17,158 bases of DNA from SG8-39 sp041558415 (GTDB taxonomy: Bacteria; Pseudomonadota; Gammaproteobacteria; Burkholderiales; SG8-39), in the NCBI GenBank assembly GCA_041558415.1, contig JBFFEY010000063.1, forward strand, positions 1-17,158. Direction: 5' to 3'. Of this stretch, positions 1 to 6,416 are shown piece after piece. Numbering within the stretch: the stretch's first letter is position 1; every line of letters begins with the position of its first letter. The position numbers and the translations under genes were made by a program. The notes under the pieces were generated by a model that had not been told where the DNA came from, did no database searches, and saw nothing but the letters and a program-made list of their open reading frames with translations.

Positions 1-1
1 C

Positions 2-331
2 GCCGGTTGGCTGCTCAGCTTCCTGCTTGCCGTACTGCAGCGCGTCGTGCCCTTTCTCGCCTCGGCGCACGCGGGCGGCGGTGCGCGCGGCATGCCGCTG
101 CTATCCCCGCTCGAGCCGGGCGGATCGCTCGCGGCGCACCGCGCGCTGCACCTCGCCGCGCTCGCCGGCCTGCTGATCGCGATCGCGGTGCAGGCGCAGG
201 ACCTCGCGCGCGTCGCGGCGGCCGCGGGCCTGGCCGGCGCCGTTGCCTTCAGCCTGTTCTTCACGCGCACGCTGATGCGCCTGCGCGCCGCCCGCCCGCA
301 GGCCGAAACCGGGACGCCAGCGCCCGACTGA
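2..331 (+). CDS. C-terminal part of a polytopic membrane protein (5' end outside window)
   Basis: An open frame enters from the left edge and ends at a TGA at 329-331, giving 109 visible residues. Seen: a hydrophobic start (AGWLLSFLLAVLQRVVPFLA), a short Gly/Pro-rich linker, then two more hydrophobic stretches (roughly HLAALAGLLIAIAVQ and AAAAGLAGAVAFSLFF) and a basic tail. This is the pattern of the last three membrane helices of an inner-membrane protein. An internal ATG lies at 47, but the hydrophobic coding sequence continues upstream of it, so the gene almost certainly begins outside the window. The hemerythrin-like gene follows after 21 nt and may be co-transcribed. I do not recognise the family; a haem-copper-oxidase-like or NnrS-like permease is possible but not demonstrated. 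Confidence 0.7.
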   Translation, partial: AGWLLSFLLAVLQRVVPFLASAHAGGGARGMPLLSPLEPGGSLAAHRALHLAALAGLLIAIAVQAQDLARVAAAAGLAGAVAFSLFFTRTLMRLRAARPQAETGTPAPD

Positions 332-352
332 CCGTTCCACGATCTCGTCCAT

Positions 353-850
353 ATGGAGTTCAACCTCAACATCACGCGTCGCCTGCACGAGGAACATGCG
401 GCAACCCTCGCGCTGTGGAGTCGGCTCGAACAGCTGATGACCGCGCGCGGCGCGCAGTGGCCCCCGGCAGAAGGCGATGCGATTGCCAAATGTCTACGGG
501 AATGCGCCGCCACCCTTGCGCAGGAGGTCGCAGACCATTTCGCCTTCGAAGAAGCACAGCTGTTCCCCCGGCTCGAGGAAGGCGGCGAGGGCGACATCGC
601 GCAGCTGCTGGCCGAAGAGCACGGCGTGATTCGCGAAGCCGCCCGCCAGTTCGGCGACCTGCAGGCGCGCGGCGCGCGCGGCGCACTCGACGAAGCCGGC
701 TGGCGCAGCCTGCGCACGCTCGCGCTCGAGCTGGTCGAGCGGCTGGTGTCGCACGTGCAGAAAGAAGAGATGTCGCTGCTGCCCGCGCTCGAAGACCTGA
801 TCGACGAGGATCAGGACCGCGCGCTGATCACCGACTACAGCATGGGCTGA
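353..850 (+). CDS. Hemerythrin HHE-domain protein
   Basis: 165 residues, predicted all-helical and cytoplasmic, with no signal peptide. The likely di-iron ligands of a four-helix hemerythrin bundle can be seen: H12 and H15 in LHEEH, H62 with E66 (HFAFE), H90 in EEHGVI, and H134 with E138 (HVQKE). The two HxxxE pairs and their order fit the family, whose members bind O2 or NO, sense oxygen, or take part in iron-centre repair. Which of these applies here cannot be read from sequence. The start ATG has no strong Shine-Dalgarno sequence, so translation may be coupled to the membrane-protein gene ending 21 nt upstream. A role in oxygen or nitrosative protection would suit a denitrifier carrying oxygen-sensitive benzoyl-CoA reductase, but that is inference. 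Confidence 0.85.
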   Translation: MEFNLNITRRLHEEHAATLALWSRLEQLMTARGAQWPPAEGDAIAKCLRECAATLAQEVADHFAFEEAQLFPRLEEGGEGDIAQLLAEEHGVIREAARQFGDLQARGARGALDEAGWRSLRTLALELVERLVSHVQKEEMSLLPALEDLIDEDQDRALITDYSMG

Positions 851-884
851 ACTGTTTTAAGCGAGTGACACGATCGGAGGAAAC

Positions 885-1913
885 ATGAACGCGAGAAAAA
901 CCGCGAGCGCCAAGACCCGCGGTCCGACCACGCGAGCGCTCGCCGCCGGCGACCTAGACGCGGTGGTCGCCATCGACACGGCACTCACCGGACGTGCTCG
1001 ACGCGCCTATCATGAGCGCCGGCTGGCCGCCGCGAAACGCGCCCCCGAGCTGCACGCGCAGTTCGCCGTCGAGGAAGGCGGCCGTATGACCGGCTACCTG
1101 CTCAGCAAAGTGCTCGAGGGTGAATTCGGCCGCAGCTCGCCGGCGCTCCGCCTCGAAGTGATCGCCGTATCGCCCGACGCGCAGCACCATGGCGACGGCC
1201 TCGCCCTGTGCGAGGCGCTCGAGAACGAGGCGCGCCGGCGCGGCATCCGCGAGATGCGCACCGGCGCTTCCTGGCACGATCACCGTATGCTGCAGTTCCT
1301 CGATCACGCCGGCTGGTCGCTCGCCTCGAATCACGTGATCGACTGCCGCGTCGTCGACGCCCAGCTTGGTTCCTCCGCCGAGGCGCCGGCGATGGTCGAA
1401 ACACGCGAGCGCCCCGCCGACCAGAACGATTACGGCGCTGCGGCCGCGAATGATTACGAGGCGCTGGCGCGCGACCTCGCCGATGTGCGCTCGCTCTCCG
1501 CGAAGGACCTCGACGCGGTGGTGCGCATCGACCGGCGCCTGACGGGACACGACCGCGGCGCTTACATGAAGCACAAGCTCGAGGAGGCGCTCGCCGACTC
1601 CGGCATCCGTGTCTCGCTCGTCGCCCGCATCGAGGACAGCGTCGCTGGCTACCTCATGGCGAGCGCCGATTACGGCGACTTCGGCCGCACCGAGCCGGTT
1701 GCCATCATCGACACGATCGGCGTCGATCCGGGCTTCGCGCACCGCGGCGTCGGCCACGCGCTGCTCTCGCAATTGCTCGTCAATCTCGGTGCGCTGCGCA
1801 TCGAGCGTGTCGAGACCGTGCTCGCCAAGGACAACCTCGACCTGCTCGAGTTCTTCTACCACGCGGGTTTCGGTCCGAGCGATCGGCTCGCCTTCGTCAA
1901 GTACCTGGCTTGA
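885..1913 (+). CDS. Tandem GNAT-domain N-acetyltransferase
   Basis: 342 residues made of two GNAT acetyltransferase domains in tandem, about 17-158 and 203-342, joined by an Ala/Asp-rich linker. The halves align closely: GDLDAVVAIDTALTG at 22-36 against KDLDAVVRIDRRLTG at 207-221, and GYLLSKVLEGEFGR against GYLMASADYGDFGR. Acetyl-CoA pyrophosphate-loop motifs are visible in both, Q100-xx-G103-x-G105 in the first and HRGVG (286-290) in the second, so neither half is plainly dead. The substrate is unknown; GNAT enzymes move acetyl from acetyl-CoA to amines of small molecules or proteins. The start is well placed behind a GGAGGAA Shine-Dalgarno sequence. The stop overlaps the TTG start of the next gene, implying coupled translation. 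Confidence 0.88.
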   Translation: MNARKTASAKTRGPTTRALAAGDLDAVVAIDTALTGRARRAYHERRLAAAKRAPELHAQFAVEEGGRMTGYLLSKVLEGEFGRSSPALRLEVIAVSPDAQHHGDGLALCEALENEARRRGIREMRTGASWHDHRMLQFLDHAGWSLASNHVIDCRVVDAQLGSSAEAPAMVETRERPADQNDYGAAAANDYEALARDLADVRSLSAKDLDAVVRIDRRLTGHDRGAYMKHKLEEALADSGIRVSLVARIEDSVAGYLMASADYGDFGRTEPVAIIDTIGVDPGFAHRGVGHALLSQLLVNLGALRIERVETVLAKDNLDLLEFFYHAGFGPSDRLAFVKYLA

Positions 1914-2815
1914 ACGATTGGCGGCCCGACCGCCTGCTCGAGGGCTTCGAAGCTCTCGAGCAGCGTTTTGCCGACGACTATGACGGCGAGGTGGTCGCCA
2001 CGCTGGTGCGCCTGCCGGCAAGGGCTGCGCCGCGCGGCGCCGTGCTCTACGTACACGGCTTTATCGATTATTTTTTCCAGCACCACCTGGCCGAGCGCTT
2101 CGCCGCGGAGGGCTACGCCTTCTACGCGCTCGACTGCCGCAAGCACGGCCGCTCGCTGCGCGCGCATCAGCATCCCTGCTTCTGCAAGGACCTGCACGAG
2201 TACTTCGTCGACATCGACTGGGCGCTCGGCCTGATCGACGCGCCGCTGCTGCTCGCCGGGCATTCGACCGGCGGCCTGCTGTGCGCGCTCTACGCGCATG
2301 AAGGCGAGCGCCGCGAGCAGGTCCGTGCCCTGTGGCTGAACAGCCCGTTCTTCGCCTTCAACCCGCCGCCCGAACGCCGTTGGCTGCTCCCGCTCGCGGC
2401 CCGGCTCGGCGCGCTGCTGCCGTTTGCCAGCGACAAGGGCGGCATCCGCCCCGAGTACATCGAGGGCCTGCACCGGAAATGGGGTGGCGAGTGGGACTTC
2501 GACCTCGGCCTCAAGCCGCACCTGGGCTTTCCGGTTTACTTCGGCTGGCTGCGCGCGATCCGCAAGGCGCAGGCGCAATTGCAGGCGGGCCTCGCGATCG
2601 AATGCCCGGTGCTGCTCATGCATTCGGACGAAGCCGACGTCATCCTCGACTGGCGCCACATGACGCGCTGGGGACCCGGTCTCGGCAACGACGTCACGCT
2701 CGCTGCGTTTCCCGGTGGCGTGCACGACCTGGTGCTGTCGCGGCGCGCGATCCGCGATGCGGTGTTCGCGCGGCTGTTCAGCTGGGACCTGACAAAGACT
2801 TACAAGAACGCGTAG
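1910..2815 (+). CDS. Alpha/beta hydrolase (serine aminopeptidase S33 / lysophospholipase-like)
   Basis: 301 residues with the alpha/beta-hydrolase plan: oxyanion strand VLYVHGF (45-51), nucleophile elbow GHSTGG with S119, a likely acid at D240 or D243 in HSDEAD, and catalytic H272 in GGVHD. This is a complete triad, so an active esterase, lipase or thioesterase-like enzyme is expected; the substrate is not evident. The start is a TTG at 1910 overlapping the TGA of the acetyltransferase gene (TTGA). No in-frame ATG occurs near the N-terminus before conserved sequence, and the frame from this TTG gives a plausible N-terminal leader, so I chose it. The overlap suggests re-initiation by the same ribosomes. 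Cytoplasmic, as no signal peptide is seen. Confidence 0.87.
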   Translation: MNDWRPDRLLEGFEALEQRFADDYDGEVVATLVRLPARAAPRGAVLYVHGFIDYFFQHHLAERFAAEGYAFYALDCRKHGRSLRAHQHPCFCKDLHEYFVDIDWALGLIDAPLLLAGHSTGGLLCALYAHEGERREQVRALWLNSPFFAFNPPPERRWLLPLAARLGALLPFASDKGGIRPEYIEGLHRKWGGEWDFDLGLKPHLGFPVYFGWLRAIRKAQAQLQAGLAIECPVLLMHSDEADVILDWRHMTRWGPGLGNDVTLAAFPGGVHDLVLSRRAIRDAVFARLFSWDLTKTYKNA

Positions 2816-2865
2816 TCCAAACCGGCTAACCGCGCGGCCAGGAAAGCGCGAACAAAATCACATAA

Positions 2866-2880
2866 TCCGCCGAAAGCGGA
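2866..2880. other. Small GC stem-loop after the hydrolase gene
   Basis: TCCGC-CGAAA-GCGGA gives a perfect 5-bp stem with a 5-nt loop in the 211-nt gap 2816-3026. It is followed by A residues on the plus strand, not T, so it lacks the signature of an intrinsic terminator for the upstream plus-strand genes. The surrounding 2850-2865 stretch is unusually AT-rich for this window. A weak structure of unknown role. Confidence 0.3.
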
Positions 2881-2945
2881 AAAACCTCACGCATTTCGCA
2901 GGTCGTAGTTCACGCCGCGGCGCGCCACGGGGCGGGACCCTCGCG

Positions 2946-2976
2946 TTGACCATCGCCGTGACGAAACCCTAGCCTC
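2946..2976 (+). promoter_or_regulatory. Promoter-like box upstream of first RTX gene
   Basis: TTGACC (2946-2951, close to a -35 TTGACA) is followed after 17 nt by CTAGCCTC (2969-2976), ending 50 nt before the ATG. The same CTAGCCTC at the same 17-nt spacing from a TCGACC stands 47 nt before the ATG of the second RTX gene. If TAGCCT is the -10 hexamer the spacer is 18 nt and the match to TATAAT is poor, so an activator or an alternative sigma factor may be needed. The sequence conservation is seen; promoter function is inferred. Confidence 0.4.
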
Positions 2977-3026
2977 TGTAACAACGCGGCGACACCCGCC
3001 ACTCAGATCTAGCGCGCGAGGAAATC

Positions 3027-4610
3027 ATGGGCAAAAAGCATTTCGGCCACTGGTTCGGCAAAGGGCATTGGCCCCACAAGCACGGGTACCACAAGCATGG
3101 CAAGGTACTCGGCACGAACGACGACGACTCGCTTGAGGGGTCGCAGAAGAACGACTACATCGTCGGGCGCAAGGGTGACGACGAACTCTTCGGCTTCGCC
3201 GGCAACGACAAGCTCAAGGGCGGCCGGGGCGACGACGAGCTCTACGGCGGCGAGGGCAACGACAAGCTGTACGGCGGCAAAGGCAACGACACCCTCGAAG
3301 GCGGCGCGGGCAGCGACAAGGTCTACGGCGGCAAGGGCGACGATCTCGCCATCTACTCGATGTCGGCCAATCTGAGTGGCGAAGCCTGCGGCTCGGGGCC
3401 GCGCGACTTCTACGACGGTGGTCGCGGCAAGGACACGCTGCAGCTCAAGCTTACCGAGGACCAGTTCGAGCTTGCCTCGGTGCAGGAAGACATCGCCCGC
3501 TTCGAGGCGTTTCTGCTGGACAACGGCTGCGGCGGACGCGGCAAGGTCTTCACGTTCGAGAGCTTCAACCTCAAGGTGCGCAACTTCGAGAAGCTCGACA
3601 TCGTGATCATCAAGAACGCCGCTCCGGTCGCGGTCGCCGAAGCGTACGCCCTGGACGAGGACTCGGTGCTGGTCCCGGTCAACGGCGTGCTCGCCAACGA
3701 CAACGACCCCGACGATCAGCCGCAACCCCTCAGCGCCGTGCTGGTCGACGGACCGGATCACGGCGAGCTGGTGTTCAACGACGACGGCTCGTTCAGCTAT
3801 ACGCCGGACGACGATTATTTCGGCGACGACAGCTTCACCTACCAGGCGAGCGACGGCCAGGACCTGTCCGCGGTGACGACGGTCGCGCTCACCGTGCACG
3901 AGGTGAACGACGCGCCGGTCGCGAATACAGATTTCGCGACGGTTGAGGAGGACAGCAAACACAACACGATCGACGTGCTCGGCAACGACTCGACCGGGCC
4001 GGACAATGAATCCGGACAGACCCTGAAAGTCATCGAGGCCTTCGCCTCGCACGGCAGCGTGGTCATCAAACCGGACGGCACCCTCGATTACACGCCGGAT
4101 GCGGATTTCTTCGGCGAAGACGTCATCGAGTACACGATCGAGGATGACGGCACCACGGCGGGTGCCGCGGACCCGCTCCAGTCGACAAGCCAGGTGATGG
4201 TGACGGTCACCGAGGTCAACGACGCGCCGACTGTGGTCGACGACGATCTGGAGGTGACCAGGAACAGCGACGGCAGCCCGATTGTAATCCAGGTGAGCGA
4301 CCTGCTCGCCAACGATCTCGCGGGTCCCGACAACGAATCCGGGCAGACGCTCAAGATACTGACGGAAGATGGCAGGCTGCCGCCGATGACGCCGCGCGGA
4401 GGAACGCTCGAGTTCGACGAGGATACACAGACCATCTGGTACACGCCACCCGATGCGTTTCCCACGCTGCCGGATGGCACCGTAATCAACATGGATCGCT
4501 TCGGTTACTGGATCGAGGACGACGGTACGACCGACGGTGTGTCGGATCCGTTGACAGACCGTGGGTTCGTTTACATCACGGTCAACGAGCCGGTAGATTT
4601 GATAGCCTAA
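3027..4610 (+). CDS. His-rich RTX / cadherin-like repeat protein (paralogue 1)
   Basis: 527 residues, strongly acidic except for a basic His-rich N-terminus. Order: His-rich segment 5-24 (7 His, with HWFGKGHW at 8-15); about 29-107 RTX nonapeptides (GGxGxDxLx, as in YGGEGNDKLYGGKGNDTL) expected to form a calcium-binding beta-roll; a cap region about 108-195 with C121 and C168; three cadherin/Ig-like domains at about 199-297, 297-402 and 402-519 carrying SYTPDDDYFGDDSFTY and GPDNESGQTLK motifs. There is no Sec signal peptide, so export by a type I (TolC-dependent) system is likely, although no such transporter is in the window. RTX blocks usually sit near the C-terminus; here the block is N-terminal. 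The start follows GAGGAAATC. Probably extracellular or surface-bound; function unknown. Paralogous to the gene at 5038-6285. Confidence 0.85.
   Translation: MGKKHFGHWFGKGHWPHKHGYHKHGKVLGTNDDDSLEGSQKNDYIVGRKGDDELFGFAGNDKLKGGRGDDELYGGEGNDKLYGGKGNDTLEGGAGSDKVYGGKGDDLAIYSMSANLSGEACGSGPRDFYDGGRGKDTLQLKLTEDQFELASVQEDIARFEAFLLDNGCGGRGKVFTFESFNLKVRNFEKLDIVIIKNAAPVAVAEAYALDEDSVLVPVNGVLANDNDPDDQPQPLSAVLVDGPDHGELVFNDDGSFSYTPDDDYFGDDSFTYQASDGQDLSAVTTVALTVHEVNDAPVANTDFATVEEDSKHNTIDVLGNDSTGPDNESGQTLKVIEAFASHGSVVIKPDGTLDYTPDADFFGEDVIEYTIEDDGTTAGAADPLQSTSQVMVTVTEVNDAPTVVDDDLEVTRNSDGSPIVIQVSDLLANDLAGPDNESGQTLKILTEDGRLPPMTPRGGTLEFDEDTQTIWYTPPDAFPTLPDGTVINMDRFGYWIEDDGTTDGVSDPLTDRGFVYITVNEPVDLIA
3159..3347 (+). 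repeat. RTX nonapeptide-coding repeats, paralogue 1
   Basis: About seven consecutive 27-nt units encode GGxGxDxLx-type nonapeptides (residues about 45-107). The units are diverged at DNA level but keep GGCGGC and GGCAACGAC cores. They match hemolysin-type calcium-binding repeats. Similar units occur in the second paralogue, so the pair could recombine. Confidence 0.8.
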
Positions 4611-4691
4611 TCCCCTCGCAGCGGGAAACGCAGGCCGCGCGCCTAGACGCTGCCGCCGCACTAAGCCGCGCCGGCTTTCGCCAGCGCGCTG

Positions 4692-4718
4692 TCGAGCGCG
4701 GGCCACGCGCGCGCTCGA
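4692..4718 (+). terminator. Possible hairpin terminator after RTX paralogue 1
   Basis: A perfect 9-bp GC-rich stem (TCGAGCGCG / CGCGCTCGA) with a 9-nt loop lies 82 nt after the stop codon. It is followed by TTGGAAGG and not by a T-run, so rho-independent activity is doubtful. It may instead act as an mRNA 3'-end stabiliser. Confidence 0.3.
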
Positions 4719-4946
4719 TTGGAAGGTTGCCCTTTCTCAAGCGCACTGCAGGCGCGCCACGCGCTCAAACGCAATGGGATAAGCTCGCTCGAGCCGAGCG
4801 CAGCGGCGACATGTTGGCCGTCGCTGCTTCCAGACATCGATCGCGTTGTTTAATCCTTGCGTCTCTGCCGGCACGCACAACGGAACAAAGCGATAAGCGA
4901 TCGTAGACCGCCGAGGAACAGTTCACACTTTTTGCTTTGCTTTTAC

Positions 4947-4964
4947 GTCGAGTAGTTCCTCGAC
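4947..4964. promoter_or_regulatory. Palindrome overlapping the putative -35 of RTX paralogue 2
   Basis: GTCGAG-TAGTTC-CTCGAC is a perfect 6-bp inverted repeat with a 6-nt centre. Its right arm overlaps the TCGACC taken as the -35. This is the position and shape expected of a repressor or activator operator. No equivalent stands before paralogue 1, so the two genes may be controlled differently. Confidence 0.35.
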
Positions 4965-4990
4965 CGCATCGAAGCCCAATCACTAGCCTC
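4960..4990 (+). promoter_or_regulatory. Promoter-like box upstream of second RTX gene
   Basis: TCGACC (4960-4965), then 17 nt, then CTAGCCTC (4983-4990), the same arrangement as at 2946-2976. A T-rich stretch ends about 14 nt before the -35-like hexamer and could act like an UP element. A 7-bp inverted repeat TGATCGT (4992-4998) / ACGATCA (5012-5018) lies just downstream, at the expected transcription start or early leader. Confidence 0.4.
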
Positions 4991-5037
4991 GTGATCGTCT
5001 GACAAACCTTCACGATCAACCGGCATTCGAGGCAAGC

Positions 5038-6285
5038 ATGGGCTATCGACATCATCACCACTGGTTCGGCCACTCACACTGGCATCACGCTAATCATCAT
5101 CACTTCCGTCACCACGCCGACGACTACCTGTTCGGTCGTCGCGGCGACGACAGTCTCGTCGGGACGGATCGGAGCGAGGTGATCATCGGCCGCAGGGGCA
5201 ACGACGAGCTGTTCGGAAACGGCGGCAAGGACTGGCTCTTCGGCGGCAAAGGAAAGGACGAACTGTTCGGCGGCGACGGCAACGACAAACTCTACGGCGG
5301 CAAAGGCGACGACCTGCTCGACGGCGGCGCCGGCAACGACAAGGTCTTCGGCGGCAGGGGCGACGACACCGTCGTACACTCGCTGGCGGAGAACGCCGAC
5401 AACGGTGGCTGCGGCAGGGGCGACTATTACGACGGCGGCAAAGGCCATGATGTCCTGCGGCTGATCCTGACGGAAGACGAACAGCTCGATGCCGCGGTAC
5501 AAGCCGACATCGCGGCCTTCCAGGACTTTCTCGCGGAGAATCCCCGCGGCTGCGGCCGGAACGGGGAAGTATTCAAGTTCGAGAGCTTTGATCTCCAGGT
5601 ACGCAATTTCGAGGCGCTCGAGATCGTGGACGCCGAAGGGCCATCGCTAGACACCGGCGCTCCATCTCCGGGCGGCGCACCGCTACCGGTGGTTGATAAC
5701 ACCGCTCCGCAGGGCGTGGACGATCGTTTCGAAACGCTCGAGGACCAGGCGGTCATCATCGACGTCCTCGCCAACGACAGCGATGCCGACGGTGATGCGC
5801 TGAGCGCGGCGGTGGTCGACGGACCGCTGCACGGCACGCTGGAGATGAACGCCGATGGAACGTTCACCTACACGCCGGATGCCGACTACAACGGCTTGGA
5901 TAGCTTTACCTATCGCGCGAACGACGGCGTTGACGAGTCCGAGCTTGCGAGCGTAGAGATCGACGTGACCCCGGTCAACGACGCGCCACGCATGGTAGGC
6001 GAACTGGATTTGGAACCCCTGCAGGCGTACCAGAACGTCCGCATCGACATCCTCTCGCTGTACGCGCCCGGGCCAGAGGACGAGTCGGGCCAGGCGATGG
6101 ATTTCGAACTGGCGGACACGGTCTTTTTCACGGCCTACGGCGTCGCGGGCAAGACGCCGGAAAACACCATCAGCTACACCCCTCTCTCGGTGCCCGCCGG
6201 TGGCGGCATCGATAGCGTCGAATACACGGTCTTCGACGACGCGGGCGGCTCGACAACGGAGACTCTAGAGTTCCAGCTGATCTGA
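5038..6285 (+). CDS. His-rich RTX / cadherin-like repeat protein (paralogue 2)
   Basis: 415 residues with the same architecture as the protein encoded at 3027-4610. Residues 5-26 carry 13 histidines, including HWFGHSHW at 8-15, which aligns position for position with HWFGKGHW in paralogue 1. RTX repeats cover about 31-112. The cap at about 113-197 carries C125 and C172 and shares FESFDLQVRNFEALEI with the FESFNLKVRNFEKLDI of paralogue 1. A Pro/Gly-rich linker at 200-222 precedes two cadherin/Ig-like domains at about 223-315 and 316-413. No Sec signal peptide. Predicted secreted, calcium-binding, and possibly binding Zn, Ni, Cu or haem through the His tail. The start follows a GAGG Shine-Dalgarno sequence. 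It ends one domain earlier than its paralogue. The stop falls within a triplicated CTGAT (6277-6291). Function unknown. Confidence 0.85.
   Translation: MGYRHHHHWFGHSHWHHANHHHFRHHADDYLFGRRGDDSLVGTDRSEVIIGRRGNDELFGNGGKDWLFGGKGKDELFGGDGNDKLYGGKGDDLLDGGAGNDKVFGGRGDDTVVHSLAENADNGGCGRGDYYDGGKGHDVLRLILTEDEQLDAAVQADIAAFQDFLAENPRGCGRNGEVFKFESFDLQVRNFEALEIVDAEGPSLDTGAPSPGGAPLPVVDNTAPQGVDDRFETLEDQAVIIDVLANDSDADGDALSAAVVDGPLHGTLEMNADGTFTYTPDADYNGLDSFTYRANDGVDESELASVEIDVTPVNDAPRMVGELDLEPLQAYQNVRIDILSLYAPGPEDESGQAMDFELADTVFFTAYGVAGKTPENTISYTPLSVPAGGGIDSVEYTVFDDAGGSTTETLEFQLI
5128..5373 (+). repeat. RTX nonapeptide-coding repeats, paralogue 2
   Basis: About eight to nine 27-nt units encode motifs such as FGGDGNDKLYGGKGDDLL over residues 31-112. 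The Gly and Asp positions of the calcium-binding beta-roll are well kept. The first units (about 31-60) are degenerate. Confidence 0.8.
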
Positions 6286-6416
6286 TCTGATCGGTCACCG
6301 CCGCTGCCGCCGCCAGACCGGCAGCGCGTACGCGCGCGCCACCTCGCCCCGGCACCGCCCGAATCGCCCTAAACTAGCGCCTCCAGGGGATCGCCACGGC
6401 CCCCGAGGAGGCGCGC

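Larger units (their letters stand above)
4611..5037. other. 427-nt intergenic region between the two RTX genes
   Basis: No convincing gene. The region contains a 9-bp inverted repeat at 4692-4718 (TCGAGCGCG, 9-nt spacer, CGCGCTCGA) that could end the upstream transcript but has no T-tract; a pyrimidine-rich, T-rich stretch at about 4926-4946; and the promoter-like elements of the second RTX gene (separate entries). A 102-codon minus-strand frame runs from 5073 to 4765, but its composition is unlike a protein and it overlaps the real gene start. The 3' part is less GC-rich than neighbouring coding DNA. Confidence 0.6.

Noticed and set aside
7..888. 293-codon plus-strand frame covering the first two genes
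   Set aside because: Arg/Ala/Gly-rich out-of-frame translation across two recognisable genes.
954..2021. 355-codon minus-strand frame opposite the acetyltransferase
   Set aside because: Shadow of the GNAT gene: no recognisable motif, and the plus strand has a strong Shine-Dalgarno sequence and domain repeats.
3009..4706. 565-codon open frame on the minus strand opposite RTX paralogue 1
   Set aside because: Its low-complexity Val/Ala-rich runs are the exact antisense of the GGxGxD repeats. The plus strand has a good Shine-Dalgarno sequence and recognised domains, so this is a composition artefact.
4765..5073. 102-codon minus-strand frame in the intergenic region
   Set aside because: It overlaps the start of the real gene at 5038, has no clear Shine-Dalgarno sequence, and its composition (many Cys, Arg, Ser) does not resemble a conserved protein.
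6277..6291. Triplicated CTGAT at the stop of RTX paralogue 2 as a phase-variable tract
   Set aside because: Three copies of a 5-mer are too few for frequent slippage, and gain or loss of a copy would barely change the protein because it lies at the last codons.
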